A stretch of 64,000 bases of DNA from Diplocarpon mali (GCA_024741835.1 JAENRP010000098.1:62001-126000), one strand, 5' to 3'. Numbered from the stretch's first letter, positions 30,343 to 43,754 are shown. Notes: a model not told the origin generated them from the sequence alone. Translations and numbers: made by a program.

Positions 30343-31746
30343 ATGATTGAGCTACACATATGGGGTCCAGCGTTTGGTCTTCCTTCGATCGACCCGCATT
30401 GCCTAGCAGCGATCGCATATCTCCAACAAGCCGTTCCGCGTGGAAAATGGCAGCTCGTAGCAAGCAGTGATCCAGCTCTGAGTCCTATCAGTACGTGTCT
30501 GTAATGGCTCAATGATCCTCCAACTAATTTGGACTCCAGATGCTCTTCCAGCGCTGCGAAATGGCGATATTATTGTTGGTGGGTTTCGCAACATAGTCCA
30601 CTACCTGGCACAGGTCTCTGCCGGGGAATGGGTTTTGGATGCTGGATTGCCAGAGCGAGAGAGCGCGGATTGCATAGCGTATGCCTCGAACTTTTTGCTC
30701 AATCGCTAGACTTTATTCTTACTATCGCTCACAGGTTCTCCTCCTTCGTAGAATCCCACGGCCAACCCCTCCTCGACCTCGCCCTCTACGTCTCCTCGCA
30801 AAACTACACCACAGTAACCCGCCCGCTGTATAACAAAATCCAGAAATTCCCCCTTCCATACATCACACCGCCCTCCATACGCGCCGCAGCCAAACAGCGC
30901 ACTGATCACCTCGGTCTCTCGTCCTTAGATATCGATACCGAAAACCACGAACCATCCACCGAACCATCAATCATTCCCGCCAGCTTACGGAGACCCAAGC
31001 AAACAGTCTCCAGTATCCTAGCCGCCTCTCCAGAAGCGACCGCCCGGATCAGACTCGATGCCCTGGCAATCGATTTCCTGGAGCCTATGCAAGCTCTGAT
31101 AGGTAATAAGCAGTTCTTCCTTTCGGACAACCGGTTCTCGAGTCTGGATTGTCTGGCGCTTGGTTATTTGGCTTTGATGTTCATACCAGAACTACCACAG
31201 CCGTGGCTTTCGAGGACGATAGGGGATAATTATCCGAGGTTGCGTGCGTGGACAGAGGATTTGAGTCGTAGGGTGTTTGGAAAGGAGAATACTACGCTCG
31301 AAGATGCTTTTCTTGTGACAGCAGATTGTTCGGAACTGGAAACCAATGCGAAGAGGATAGCTGGAGAAAGTGATTTGCCATGGGTACAGCCATACAATAG
31401 GACTGCTCTAGATGTTGGCAGAGTGTTTGTGTCAAGTCTTGCGGACTTAGTACCAGTCGTGGGTCACCTAAATAAAATCACAAGGATGAAGCCGCAAGGT
31501 AAAGAAACACAAGACGATGATGTTCAGAGTTCTTGGCAGTATTTTGGGCTGATTGGGACTGCCATTGCTGGGCTTGGGATAGGGATCGGGTATATGTTCC
31601 AGCAAGGACTTGTGTCATTGCCAGGTGAGTCAGCAGTGAAGCAGAGGCCAAATGATATGGGTCCGCTGGGAGAAGCATTAGGATTTTATGGCAATAGAGC
31701 AGGGAATACGTCACAGAGCCAGAAGACGAATAATAATCTTGAATGA
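30343..31746 (+). CDS. SAM37: mitochondrial outer membrane SAM37/metaxin-like protein
   Basis: Three exons, 30343-30490, 30540-30678 and 30735-31746 (introns 49 and 56 nt); 432 residues. N-terminal thioredoxin-like metaxin fold: MIELHIWGPAFGLPSIDPHCLAAIAYLQ, ALPALRNGDIIVGGFRNIVHYL, then FSSFVESHGQPLLDLALYVSSQNY. The C-terminal GST-like half has FFLSDNRFSSLDCLALGYLALM. A hydrophobic segment near residue 375-392 (YFGLIGTAIAGLGIGIGYMF) would anchor it in the outer membrane. Sam37 belongs to the sorting and assembly machinery that inserts beta-barrel proteins. An upstream in-frame start (30283) is possible but lacks conservation-like features. Confidence 0.88.
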
Positions 31747-32712
31747 AGATCCAGTGGTGGAGATTGAGGTTGCACAAGATACAATCAGGAGTACACAGAC
31801 AGTATCATAATTTGAGGAAGAAATATTAAAGAAGATGTCTATCTCTTTGTTTTCTTTATTGTGATTAGGTTCCTGCTATCGGCTAGCATGTCATTAATAC
31901 TCCTGCGGATTTGCTATGAACACTTTTATTTATTTCTGGCTCTCTTTATGTCTCGAGACATGAGTTTCTTTACTGCTCAGTGGATTGGTCCTTTACACTC
32001 TGTGTAATCAGCTTGCTCCAGCGTATCATTAGATCGAGTTTTGCTTTGCGAAAAATGTGAAATTATGTGTTGAATATAAGGCCTTGTACTATCTTCCTGA
32101 TTTGCTCAAGCATAAGAACTTGCTCCGACATAACAAGAAGATACACTGAGAAGCCTTTCAAAAATATTGTCTGCAATTTTAGGGTCATTCCCTTTCTCTT
32201 ATATAAACGAGATGATAGATCCGTTGAGGAAAACTGCCATCGTCTGGGCAACTTGCGGAAGTGATGGGAAGTACTATTCAGTTGAATCTAAGCCCCTATG
32301 CTGTTGTGTTACGATGTAGGCTGCCAGCCAAATTATAGCAAACCTTTGACCAACTAACTTTAGTGCTAGCATCTGAGCGGTTGGTTTCTGGGTAAGTTTT
32401 CTTTGGTTTGGTAAGTATATCAGTCATAAGATAAACAAACAAAGCTAGGAAGCGTTTTTTTCCTTCTTCTTTTTTCCCATTATCTTGCTCTAGATAAACT
32501 ACTATCATTCCCTAGATAGTTCTTATTATTGATTATTACTCCCACTTTACATCTTTTCAAACCTTGCTTTTTCCTATTTTTTACCTGCAAGTTGGATTTA
32601 TGGACCGTGCGATACAATATTGCACTATTTGCTCAAAGAATATGCTTCGTAGCGCATTATTCACGATAGAATTCGAGGTCATACCTGCCAATGTATCCGT
32701 GAGCTGATCACC

Positions 32713-33122
32713 TCAAAGCAGCATCAATCCAACCCAAGCTCCCACCATGAGAATTATAGCTCTGACATAATTCATCCAGCTCCACGCATATAGAGCTTTT
32801 TCCGACTCTGCCGCAACCGATCAGCTCCCAGCATCCTCCTTCGCTACCTTGGCCATTTTCATCAGCTCATTGTTGGTCGGCATCATGGCTAGCACCGTCC
32901 ACATTACAACTCCAAGCGTAAGGCCTGACGCCGCCGCATAGACTCTCGTAATCTTAGTGCCTTTCGCGGTCCAGGCGTTCCGGCCCCAGCAAAATGCCGA
33001 AAATGCAGATACTGGAGGGGAGATGAGCTTCCCCAAGTCGTAGAACACTTGCCATTGTTGAGGTCTTAGTGGTAGCGGGGCGAGAGCAGCTGCTGGTAGC
33101 GTGTAGTTTAAGGGTATTAGAA
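32713..33122 (-). pseudogene. broken DUF1772 (anthrone-oxygenase-like) gene
   Basis: On the minus strand a frame from about 33122 reads LLIPLNYTLPAAALAPLP, then QQWQVFYDLGKLISPP, AASGLTLGVVMWTVLAMMPTNNELM and stops at TGA 32823-32821. The same frame continues with WSWMNYVRAIILMVGAWVGLML to a second TGA at 32715-32713. The MPTNNELM and W-x-x-x-NYVRA patterns match DUF1772, a four-helix membrane family related to the anthrone oxygenases of polyketide pathways. The internal TGA sits between two conserved segments, so the gene is broken (CGA to TGA would explain it). No clear 5' exon or start is visible. Lies in the AT-rich tract. Confidence 0.55.
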
Positions 33123-33917
33123 GTATTTTCTTATATATTCAAGGATTTTGCAGCACTATGAAATATTTTGAGGGATTAAGGTCTGCTTATAATGGACATA
33201 ATAGGTGAAAACCCATACGTACTTAGGAAGCGCTGAAAGCGAACCCAGAGAGGAAAATACTTCCCGAAATTCCAGGACGCTGGGAACAAAGTAGAATGCT
33301 GATTCAGGCATTTTCGTATTGCCTGGCAATATGGACTGTGAAGAAAAGCTATTGATGTACTTGAAATATTCACAAGGGAAAAAGTGTTATCATATAGAGA
33401 AGCTCGGGCATCTATCAGTCCGACGAGTAATAGCCTAGACTGGTTAGTTTACCATTGGATAAAATTGTTGAAGCGAATGGCTTATAATACTGTAAAAGTA
33501 CTACGGATCCTACCCCTATACTCGCGTTGATTTGTGGGTTTCCCGAAAGTTTCAGCCATCTCAAGCTGGTTGGTTGATGTGGCTGTAGTCTGAACACGGC
33601 GAGTCCAGCACAAGTACCTCCGCAAGCACTAGCAGGATCACAGACCCCGATAACTAACTGATCTCATACCAGCCAGGCTCAAGTCTGACCGCTGGTATTT
33701 CAATGGCTCTCGGCTTCACTATTCAGACTGTTGAAGAGCTACAATCCATAGTAAGGTAATTAATAAATATGGTTTTAATTATGACTGAGAACTTCCTATT
33801 AATTGATGTAATAAAGTAAAGTAACCCGGCAGATCCATCTCATCGCAGAATAATTTTTGACCGTATCTCGGGAACTGGTACAGACGATATGAGAACGTCG
33901 TGAATTAAGATTTCATA

Positions 33918-34030
33918 GTAAATATAATAAGAATAATAAGAATAATAAGAATAATCAATGTAATCAATATAATCAATATAATCAATATAATCAATATGAT
34001 ATAATAAATCTAATAAATAAATAAATATAA
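33918..34030 (+). repeat. AATAAG and ATAATCA short tandem repeats
   Basis: Three to four AATAAG units followed by about five ATAATCA-like heptamers and AAT trimers, within very AT-rich sequence. Confidence 0.8.
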
Positions 34031-34719
34031 AATGGGACGGGAACAGAAGTAAAAGTACCGTCTGATTGATTATAACTCTTGCTAGAACTGTTGATCACGA
34101 CATATCAAACAAGCAATTAGAACTTAATATCAACAGAAAAAAATATTAAAAAATAGACAGATTTAAGTCTAGAAACGACGGAGATTCACTAAGATCTGAC
34201 TATTTGTGGTCTGATATTCTGAATGACTTCGCAATGCCGAGTAATACGGGGTAAGGGTTAAGCTTAAGCGAGAGTAAACAACTTTCAACAAATACTGCCA
34301 AAGAGATGATCAACATTAAGATCGCTGTTCGGGCCAGCTCCAAAATTCTAATGGAATTTTTATTGATCATTCATAATTGGATAGTCCTTCTGTTTTTGCC
34401 TACTCTCCCCTGACCTCAACCACATATATTAACATATATACCGATTTTTCTTACAACCTCGAGTAATACATCAATTTGTTGATTAGTTTGAACACTGCAG
34501 CAACTATCAACCATTTCTTGAAGTTGGTATCAGCTCTGGATTCAGAAACCGTACATTAGCAGCATGAATAAGCTCAGTGGCGAATTAATATAAATGTCGA
34601 CACAGAAGCATTATTATAAAATCTGCATGAGAGGAAGCGCTCGCAATAAACCAGAACCCAATTCCCACGCCATACATTCAGCCCGCAACCATCAAACGCT
34701 TTTTTTTTTCAATCTATAA

Positions 34720-35313
34720 CTAGACTTCCCTCTTCTGAAGCTTCACTTTACGCGGTGTCATCACCTCTTGCTTGACTTCGGGCACATCCTCACTCTCATC
34801 CTTGATCACAGCTTCCACCTTCGGTTCACATATAAATGATACGCCTTCATCCTCCTCTATCTCGCTCTTGATGGAGGAAAAGTTCTATATGGGCAGCAGG
34901 TCAGTAGTGGCCAGTGCAGAGAACCCGAGAGGAAAGGGTGATTGCATGAGATCTTTTCTCGAAAGTTTCCAGAAATTGACTTCCAGGGCAGTATTTGATA
35001 TGCGTATCTCCACACTTACATAGTAGAAGCCTTCATCTCTGAGGCACTGTACCCACGCCTTCGCTAAAGTATTCCAGTCGCTATCCGCTCCCTGTTTGAT
35101 GATACGCTTCATCATGTGATTCGCCTGGGCCATGGTACAGCTCTTGCAGCTGCTAACTGTAAATTCGTTTTTCTTGAGGAATATTGCTTGCCAGAAACTA
35201 TAGGTGAAGTTCAGGACGTTTTTTTTGTCGTCGCCTTCGAGGAAGCCGAGCATGTAGCGGAGAGCAGCTTTTTCCTGCCCTGTTGGGTAGTCGCTGAGTT
35301 TAAAGGATAGCAT
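34720..35313 (-). CDS. small hypothetical protein, two exons
   Basis: Exon 1 35313-35020 and exon 2 34884-34720 with a 135-nt intron (GTAAGT...TATAG); 152 residues. The first exon codes a compact helical-looking domain (LSDYPTGQEKAALRYMLGFLEG, then DWNTLAKAWVQCLRDEGFYY) with a CKSC pair. The second codes an acidic, Lys-rich tail ending VKLQKREV. The splice sites are canonical and join an open frame in phase, which supports a real gene. No family recognised. Sits between AT-rich tracts, as lineage-specific genes often do. Confidence 0.5.
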
Positions 35314-37159
35314 GTTGTCGTTGGTAGAGGTAATTGCTTTGAAGGAGAAGAAGACTGAAAATTAAATCGCTGGATGTTTTATTAACTGATGTGTTCAATC
35401 GGACTCTGGTTAGAATGTTAGATGTATGTGTTGAGATGACTCTTGTCGTGCGAGAGAGAAAGAACATATCTCGCCCAGAGAGAAGTCGCGATTCGCCCTC
35501 TTACTTGGCAAATGCAAGAATTGAGATTCACAACTGAGCTTGGAAACTTCTGTTGCGGGATTGTAATTCCAAAACAATTCTCTTTTAATAATCTTTCATA
35601 CTAGTACAATGATTTGGTCTACCTGTTAATTTGAGCAATATAGTAGAGGAGTACTTCGGTTTTTGAGCACCAAGAGCTAAGACGAACCACCCATATGATA
35701 GACCAACCGCGAAAATTGAGCCTAGGCTATTTTCTGTGGGTGTAGCAAAATATTAATCTAGCAAGCTGAGGTTGAACCTCACGTACCAAGTCTTCTTACA
35801 TACATACACATTACGAAGATAGATTAGGCGTTTACAGTAGCTAGCTTATCAAACCTAAAGATTCCTGTATTTCAAAGCTCATAGCTTTTTGATAATATGC
35901 GTAAATCCCGTTCTGCCAGGGAAGTACGCCCTGGCAAAAACCTTCGGCATTATCACGCGGAAAATTATAAGAAATAACACGTTTCCAAGCTAAGGGCAAA
36001 GATTGCTTGACAGGTGTAGTATAGCCTTATATTTGAATCCACGTGCATTGCAAATCAAGATCTCTCAAGCTTACAGCATCCAAAGCCCAGTTGTCCGAAG
36101 AGGGGGGTTGGCGGCTCTGAGCAATGGAGCATAATTTGTCCTCTGTAACGCCGGGACCCGTGGAATGTTGATACGAAACATAAAAGATCTGAAAATATAA
36201 TAAATCCAGCATGATTTTCGCATTCAGGATATATTCGAAACTTATAATTTGGTTTGTCTCGGTTATAATTGCGATTACTCGACAGCACTGTAAATTCATC
36301 TCAGGTCCACCAGACTGTTCCAACATGCTTCTAAGTCACAGTCCTCTCTCATCAATCAAAGCTAAGTACATGTTGTCAGAATTGAATATGTTATTTACCA
36401 GAAATATCCTAGCCCAGCCACGCTGCAACGCAAGCACATCACGCAAAGCGTGGACGAACAGGAACAGGGAAATCCGCCTTTGGTCAAACACGCACCTGCC
36501 GCTTCGTCGAATCCGACTTAAAAACTGAAATGAAAGGAAGTGGAGTGAAAACGTGATACGGAGGACCGCGGGAAGGAAGGATGCGTGTACGGAAAGACGG
36601 GTATAGGCTGTTATGCCATGAGATAGGCCAGATTGCTGCACGTATATAAATTGGTATATAAGATAGCCCACGGAGTGGAAGGTATTGAGCCGCGAGACTT
36701 GAGAGAGTAGAATCATCGGAGACCTGAACAGTTGATCGTTTTCTGGAAGAAAGCCTGCCTGGTATTCTTGTGTTTCTTATCTGTGTACGCTTTGCCGTGC
36801 CTGTCGAGCGGTAGTAGAGGGGCTTTGCTTTTATCGAGGGGAGGTTATATGCTGCGGCTGGGACTGGAAAATAAGCGAGGTTACCCCTTTCCTTGCTGCT
36901 TAGCGAGAGCGACTTTTATTGAAAAGCTGTGGGAATGAATGTATATGGATCATTGGAAGATTGAAGACTCGTTGGGTTAATATCCTGCCGCGACATACTT
37001 AAGAAAGCACATGCTGCGGGGCGAGAACGAAAGTGTTCTGTCTCTTTGCCCGAATGAATTTTACACTTTCATTCCGGATCTTTTATCCAGTCTTACAATT
37101 CCCGTCTTAGTGCAAGTATTATAATAGCACATAAAGTATATGATTGTCAAATTTCCTCC
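35314..37159. other. gene-poor tract
   Basis: 1.85 kb; several frames of 60-126 codons on both strands overlap one another and show no family-like peptide. No supported gene. Confidence 0.45.
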
Positions 37160-38668
37160 TCATTGCCCATCACCTGCATGCCCCGTCGGCCCCTGAGTAG
37201 CATAGTCACATGTAACAAATGCGCGGTCGACTTCGGGCACCGCCTCGGCACAATACTGCAATGTTTCTGCGATATCATGACATATCTCCAGGCTTGTCTT
37301 CTCATCCAACAAGATGTCAATCTCGACCCAGATTCCGTCGCCCGCGTGGTACGCGGTGATGCTCTTATACCCGAGCACTAGCGGGCTGAAGCGCCAGGCG
37401 AGGAATGTGAGCTTGTCCATCACGCGGTCTTCGACTGCGGCTCCCGTCAGTCGGCTGACGTTTGAAAAGCAAGTTCCGGCCCAGTCGTATATAATGAAAA
37501 GGGAAAGAAGCCCTGCGCCGAGGGGGTCGAGATACCATGTATTGGTTGCATAGCCAAGGGCTGGAAAGATGAGAGAGAGGGTGTTGAACACGACATCCGT
37601 TTTACAATCTGCCCCCTTTTTAGCTTGTTCCACCAAGACCTGTAGAAATGAATGAAAAATTACCTTGCCACAAGGCCTGGACTTGAGTCGTCTTGATGCG
37701 CTGGCAGCCGATTCCAATAACACCCTTCACCACAATCGTTGCCACCTGCGACGCAATAGCAACAGGTGGTAGAGCAGTAGCCTCGTGGGGGCCAGGAGCA
37801 ATCAGCTTGTTGATAGACTCCTCCAAGATCTTCAGGAACGATATAATCATCAGGATGCTAAACACCAGAATCCCCAGCGGCTCCAGCCTCCTCCTCCCGA
37901 CGGGGAATTTCCGCTTCAGCCGCGTGATCTTCCACTGTACCAGCTTACTCGTCGTAAACACGATCCCCGTACACAGCAGGTCCAGCGCCGAGTCCACGAG
38001 ACTGGCAATGAGTGACAACGAGTGCGACGAGAGTGCTGCGACTCCTTTGGCGATCAGGAGCGCGATATTGGCCACGACGTTGATGTTGATCGCCCACGCG
38101 GCCTTCGTGGCAGCTGACCGGCGCCGCTGCTGCTCATCTTCGGGTAAGAAGGGCTCGATACAGCCAGCTGTATCTTGCAACCCACCACCGCCTTCTGCGA
38201 CACCGTCGCCGTTGTCGTCGCGTGGGTCGAAGGACTCAAGAATGTCGTCCGATAATGCTCTGACGATGGCATTGACTTCTAGCCAGTCGTCAAGACGCTC
38301 ATTCTGCGTGGTGTAGAAATGGCGGGAGCTTTTTTTCTTGAACTTCTTGATCTGGGAGTAATTAGTATCGACATGAGATGGTGACGGGGAGATATGAGAG
38401 ATCACGTTACCTCATCCTCCGACTTGCGGAAATTCTCCATCTTGTCGTCGTCAATAGCCGCTAGCAGCTTCTTCTTGAACTCCACTCTCCTCTGATCATC
38501 GACCTCTAGATTCACGTTGTCTCGGAATCTGTACTTGCGGTCTTTTGCCGCTTCACTGGTCCCTCTTCCGTTTCCAGCTTCGAGGTCTTGACGGAGATAC
38601 TCGGATTCGCCGCGCTCGGTTTTGGCATCTCGACCGTGGCGGGTTCCAATGCCTCTTTTGCCCGCCAT
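37160..38668 (-). CDS. cation diffusion facilitator (CDF) family metal transporter
   Basis: Three exons: 38668-38411, 38351-37664 and 37608-37160 (introns 59 and 55 nt); 464 residues (an in-frame ATG at 38689 is also possible). A long basic and acidic cytosolic N-terminus precedes the membrane domain with KAAWAININVVANIALLIAKGVAALSSHSLSLIASLVDSALDLL; the S-L-x-x-S-x-x-D-S-x-x-D pattern is the CDF signature with the transported-ion Asp. The second metal site is CKTDVVFN (usual D-x-x-x-D) after the last intron, whose acceptor GGGGGCAG restores ALWQDCKTDVVFN. The C-terminal cytosolic domain (ITAYHAGDGIWVEIDILLDEKTSLEICHDI) is the CDF ferredoxin-like fold. Substrate probably Mn or Zn, exported to an organelle or out of the cell. 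Confidence 0.85.
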
Positions 38669-40549
38669 GTTATTTATTACAGATGCCAAGGGTTCTAGCA
38701 GTATCGATTACCGATGAAAGGCTGCGGGATACAATTGAAGTTGATGTGTACTTGGGCAGCATTTTTATTGAAGGCATTTGAAGTGATGACGTCGAGATGC
38801 CAGAGCGGACATTCGGGAAGAAACAAGGAATTCGGACCCTATATTAGAGCGTGTCTCCGCTGTAGATCAGGGCACTAAAGCGCTAAGAGTAGAGCTGGAT
38901 GGGTCAGATCCACACCTTATCCTTATTAAGCGAGTCGCCACATCTGGGAAAGCAACGTCAAAACAATCCCGCCAAATATTGCATATTGCTCCTAAAGCTT
39001 TCTCAACTGGCTAATGTTGCTTATAGTTTCCATGGATATCATAGGTGATGAGTCTAGAATACTGCAAAACGCCATGGAAATATCTCCAGAGCGTGTACAG
39101 GCTTGCCAAAGACATTTGGCATCTGACTTCAATTGATTCTTACTCTTGCACCTCATCAATCTCAACGCCATGATATTCTGCATATTGTTCCGAGGCCCTA
39201 GATATTTAGACAGAATTATGAGAACAAGAAACGAACCGGACAGAGAGCAACTATAAGTATCGGGCGTATGGTCTTCAGGTGCAAAAACTCACGCGGTGAT
39301 TACTTTAATTCAAAGTACTTCTGATATAATTATTCCGGAATATCATGATTTCAGACCCAATGTTAGAGAAATGTTTGTATATGCATCTTAGCAATTGATG
39401 TATTCAAACAGTATTCTGCTTTATAATTGATTTTCAGGAATATACGAAATGGCAGGACTATCATCAGGGAGTAAAAGATATCTTGAAGAATATGAATTAG
39501 CCGTTTCAAAATTACAGTTTTTGGCTATTATTTGTCTCTTCTTTACAATTATTTTTAACAAGTGCACCAGAGACTCCACAATCACCATCACCATCATAGT
39601 CCTTCTCCTTTCCGTTCTCGATGAACTCCTCGATCCTCATCCTGTTCTATTTTGGCAAGAGTTCTTGTCGCCGTTAAATCACATCTGACGTGTTTGTTTT
39701 CTTGTGGCGCAAATAGCTAGCAATCCAGAGCTCTCCCAATTTAGCTAGGAGCCACCCAGCCAGAGTTCTCTCTCCAGTAAGGTCTGCAAATCTCGAAGCA
39801 AATCTGATTTCGATACATTAGCACTTGAGATTGTCAAAGGAAAGGTCACTGGCCAGAGATCTGTCCAGTCACTCAGCGCTGGCTTTTCTCTATCTAGAGA
39901 TCAAAACTTACGGCCTTGGACTCCTCGCTCTCACTGCTGTCCTCCTGCAATCTGCGTTCCCACTCGGATAACTCGTTCAATAAACTTGCGTGAAGCACAC
40001 TGTCGATGTAAATGTCAAATAAATGTATCTCTAACATGTGTAGAGCAATTTCCAGCCCACTTTAGGAATTTCTTATGCAGATATACGGCCTCGAATGTTT
40101 ATGTCTCTACCGAAGCGAATGGGGATCAGTAGAAGGCAAGGGGAATTGGCAGCCATGAGGCATACGAGAGCCCATAAGTGTACAGAGAATTTTTAGGCAA
40201 TTTTAAAAACCCATGACAGAGCTTCTTGCGATTCCTCACCTATGTACACAACCATTTCCTTGTTCGAATCCCTGTAAGCGAGGCCCGTACCTCTCTCGGC
40301 AGGGGAATATGCATAGCCTTAAAGCTCATGACCGATGCATTGAGAGTTGTGGATCTGAAAATATTTTGCGAGAATGGCATTTTCAGAGTCACACTGCGCA
40401 TATCACCGGAAAAAATATATTATCACGTGACTACTCCTCTGCACCTGATTGAGTTCAGTGTTGATATCGTATGAGCTTCGCAAATGTGAATTCTATCAGC
40501 TCTAAATTATGGCTATGGAGTTGTCTTTTAGTGTTGGGATGGAACAATC
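38669..40549. other. gene-poor tract
   Basis: 1.9 kb of AT-rich sequence without a supported gene. A 79-codon frame at 39449-39688 with one hydrophobic stretch was seen but lacks other support. Confidence 0.45.
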
Positions 40550-43500
40550 ATGGCTGTTGGTGCTCGCCAGCATGCAAAATATCTACGGCGCCGGTTAATT
40601 ATTGATCCACCAGGCCGCTCAAAGCTGAGATCAGGTGACCTGAGTCTGATCCTAGCTGTTACTGTTTGGTCTGTCAATCATAAGCAACTCCATTCTGCAC
40701 GGGGACAAGAATCGTATAACGCAATGAGTGGCCGGGGACCTGGAAGCGGGCCAGATAACCAAAGTTATCCCACCTGCGAGGCGGCTCGCGACAACCTATT
40801 GGGCTACGAGAGCATACCGCAGTCGTATCATCTGCCTCGAGGACCAATACCATTCTTCGCGTCAAGCAGTATTGAAAGGTTTATGAATGCAAAGTCAGTT
40901 CTGGACGAGGATTCTTGGTCGAAGAAGGTCTTCTTTTGCGACTGCTCTAAGTGCCGGAAGCAAGCAGGTCTCCCAGGTGGAGTCGAAAATCGCAGCAATC
41001 GCTGGGACCAGGCAGCTCTTCTTGGGGAATTTGCAACGCTCTTTGCGCTTCTTATTTACCTACGTTGCCCCGGCCTCATCCATGTTTTTCGGCAACATAG
41101 ATTATTCCTGGGTCCCATGTATTTGGACGGGGAACAATTAACCAAATGCCTTGAAAGATGCAAAGCTTTGGAGCCAATCCAGATGAAGAATATCCGGACT
41201 GAGATATTGCGTACTCAGTATCAATTCTATCTGCGGAAACTTGGCAAAAGCAGCGACATAGCTTTTATTGATGAAAGAGAGATTTTGCCAATCACGGAAG
41301 ATGGAAATCCGGCTGGAGAAGGTTCTTTTGGAGAAGTATACTCTTTTGACATTCCAGGCGAGTATGTTGATGAAAGTTTGAAATATCTCCAGGTTAGCCT
41401 GCGACCGTCTCGAGGTGAACAATCGTCATCTGGCTGACTTGCTTGCAATTAGACAAACCGTTTTGCAAGGAAAATTTTCAAGCGCCCGACTGAGACCGAG
41501 ATTCTGAAAGAATTTGTGCTTCAGCAGCTCAAGTCTGAAAGGTTCCAGCATCATCATTTGATGCCGGCATTAGCCGCTTTTCAACATGGTGCAGATTACT
41601 TTATACTTTTTGAGTTCGCTCAAAGCACTTTATTCAAACTTCTGAACAGCGATGAATCCATCTACAATACGCAAGAGCTCTGGGATCAAGTTCGCGGTCT
41701 AGCCAGCGGAATGGCACATTTGCATAAGAATTCTGCTGCGAGTAACGGCACAATTTCAGGCAGTATGCTTCACCGAGACATCAAGCCAGCCAATATTTTG
41801 ATCGTTGGCCGTGTAATGAAAATAGCCGACTTTGGATTCGCAAGTTACGATATTTCGACAACGTCAGGCTCTAGACCCACCAGAGCTTCCGTGCACGAGG
41901 GTGTCAGCAACTACTCATCACCGCCATGTGCCGAGGTCTGTGAGAAAGACGATGTGTATTCTTTGGGAGCCATCTTTTCCGAGATTGCGTGTTATGACGT
42001 TGGGAAAGGGTCAAGAGTTAATAAGTACAGACAGAGTCGTTTCGAAGAGATAGAAGAAGGACAGAGTTATAAGTCACGAAGATTTTACAGTCCCATTACG
42101 AGATCTGTCAAAAGGTCTGTTCTGGACCAGCATTCAAGTCTCCTAGAAGCGGTGCGAGAAAAGAGTAACAGCCTGGACTCGGACGGTGATCCATGGCAGG
42201 TTTTTTTCTTCCAACGACCGCTTTTTGACTTGATAGAAACAATGCTCCATGAAATCAAGACAAGGCGACCAAGAGCTGAGAGTGTCGAGGATGCGCTTCG
42301 AAAGTTTGCCGAACAAGCAGAAAATGACGTTGAGCAAAACCCAACAGACAGAATGCAACACCATCGAGTGAACAAGTGGCTACAAACACTTGTTGCTGAC
42401 CCCCCTGGCCCAGCAACAATAGAAAACAGGTTGTAGGTTTTGAGAACTCATTTCCTTGGTTATTTAAAGCTAATACTACGAAACAGTATTGCTTGCTTCG
42501 ATGGAGAAAATAAATGTGGACTTTGGCTGTATCCTACTCTAGAGAATGCAAGGATTGATATTTCACGATTTCACTTCGACTTCAATCTGTCCGGTCCATA
42601 TCTCTTGAGAGAGAGGGAAGAAACAGGTAGAGTCCTTACGTGGGATCTCCACTCATGCATGCTTATGAAGAGGTAGTTGACCGAAATCAAAAAAACTCAC
42701 ATGGGGGATTGAGGCCAATCTATGTCGGTAACTTGAAAGCTAATACACTAGAGCTAATCAATCAAGGGAAGCTCACGAGCTACAAATTCAGCCGCTTCTC
42801 TGGTAAGTCTTTCTCGCGGAAACCGTAAAAACTGCTTGTACCTGCTTATGACAAAAGACACTCTACGCTTCCAGGGAATTCTGACGGGGCGGAGAATTTA
42901 TAACTTGTGAGCCAAACACTACAAGTTCAAAAATGAATCATGTTCTGACTGTCTTGCTCAGTATGAGCTTCGAGCTAATAGAATATGCTCTCATGAATTA
43001 CCCAACGAGCACACTATTCAATCGAAAGGGCAAAGACAAGAACTCGGATATGATAGGAAGGGGTGGGCATCTACAATTTTGGACACGCGAAAGACCACAA
43101 GCTCGTCACGCTGTATGGATCATAATACTTTCTATGGGTGGCCTTAATGTTATCAAAGGTACGGTCTAATCGTGACATTTTGTGAGTCCGTTGCTTACAT
43201 GTCATAGTGGTAGAACATTTCGCTCAAAAGGCCCAGGGTCTGGTAAAACTAGACTCACCTCAGCCTCCGAATATGGTTCGTTTGCAGCTTGCACAGACCC
43301 ATTCTATGAATTTACACAATGGCATTCCGTTGGATTTCGAGCCTCAAAGATACGAAAATCGCGACGAAGTTCGATTCAGTTTCAAAGATGGGAAAGGTGG
43401 GTCTCAAAATTCGCGGATCATGGAAAGAAAAATCATTTCAACTAATTCACGCCTCGAATAGATAGCAAAAGCTTTTGGCGAGTTCTCGAGGATTTAAAGT

Positions 43501-43712
43501 CCACCTTTTTCGCCGAAGAACCTCCCCCAGTTGCAGTGTCACACTCCAAAGTGGCCAAATCTCGCGGAAGCTTGGTAATGTTTCGCAGAGATACAGCTGC
43601 GTCTCATGAAACAGTTAGATCCCGGGAGTCAGCTGGATCTCGAAAAGGCAAGGCCAAGGAGCGTGGAGATTTGACCATAACTACGACACCAGGACACCAT
43701 CTGAACATCTAA
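40550..43712 (+). CDS. eight-exon Ser/Thr protein kinase with long N- and C-terminal extensions
   Basis: Exons 40550-41392, 41453-42429, 42487-42626, 42671-42802, 42858-42906, 42962-43158, 43208-43396 and 43462-43712; all junctions keep frame and give 925 residues (751 if ATG 40724 is the start, minus 58 = 867 by that choice). The N-terminal 235 residues are unrecognised, with a CDCSKCRKQ cysteine cluster. The kinase domain shows GEGSFGEVY, the Lys of FARKIFKR directly after the first intron, MLHRDIKPANIL (catalytic Asp), ADFGFAS and a YSLGAIFSEI segment. The expected A-P-E is replaced by the SSPPCAE region. After the kinase come about 350 residues of unrecognised sequence, ending in a basic Ser/Arg-rich tail. 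This is an accessory fungal kinase; substrates unknown. Exon boundaries past 42429 rest on consensus sites and frame only. Confidence 0.7.
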
Positions 43713-43754
43713 GCCTACGACCTGACTTCCATGGGTAAAATGGCTGCCCAAGTC

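Larger units (their letters stand above)
31747..34719. other. AT-rich gene-poor tract
   Basis: About 3 kb, clearly AT-rich, with one broken gene (see 32713-33122), AATAAG and ATAATCA short tandem repeats at 33920-34030, and otherwise no coding signal. Its composition resembles the AT-rich blocks that repeat-induced point mutation leaves in ascomycetes, but no transposon was recognised. Confidence 0.45.

Noticed and set aside
40226..40290. Possible tRNA suggested by TTCGAATCCC near 40265
   Set aside because: No cloverleaf or A box could be fitted around it.
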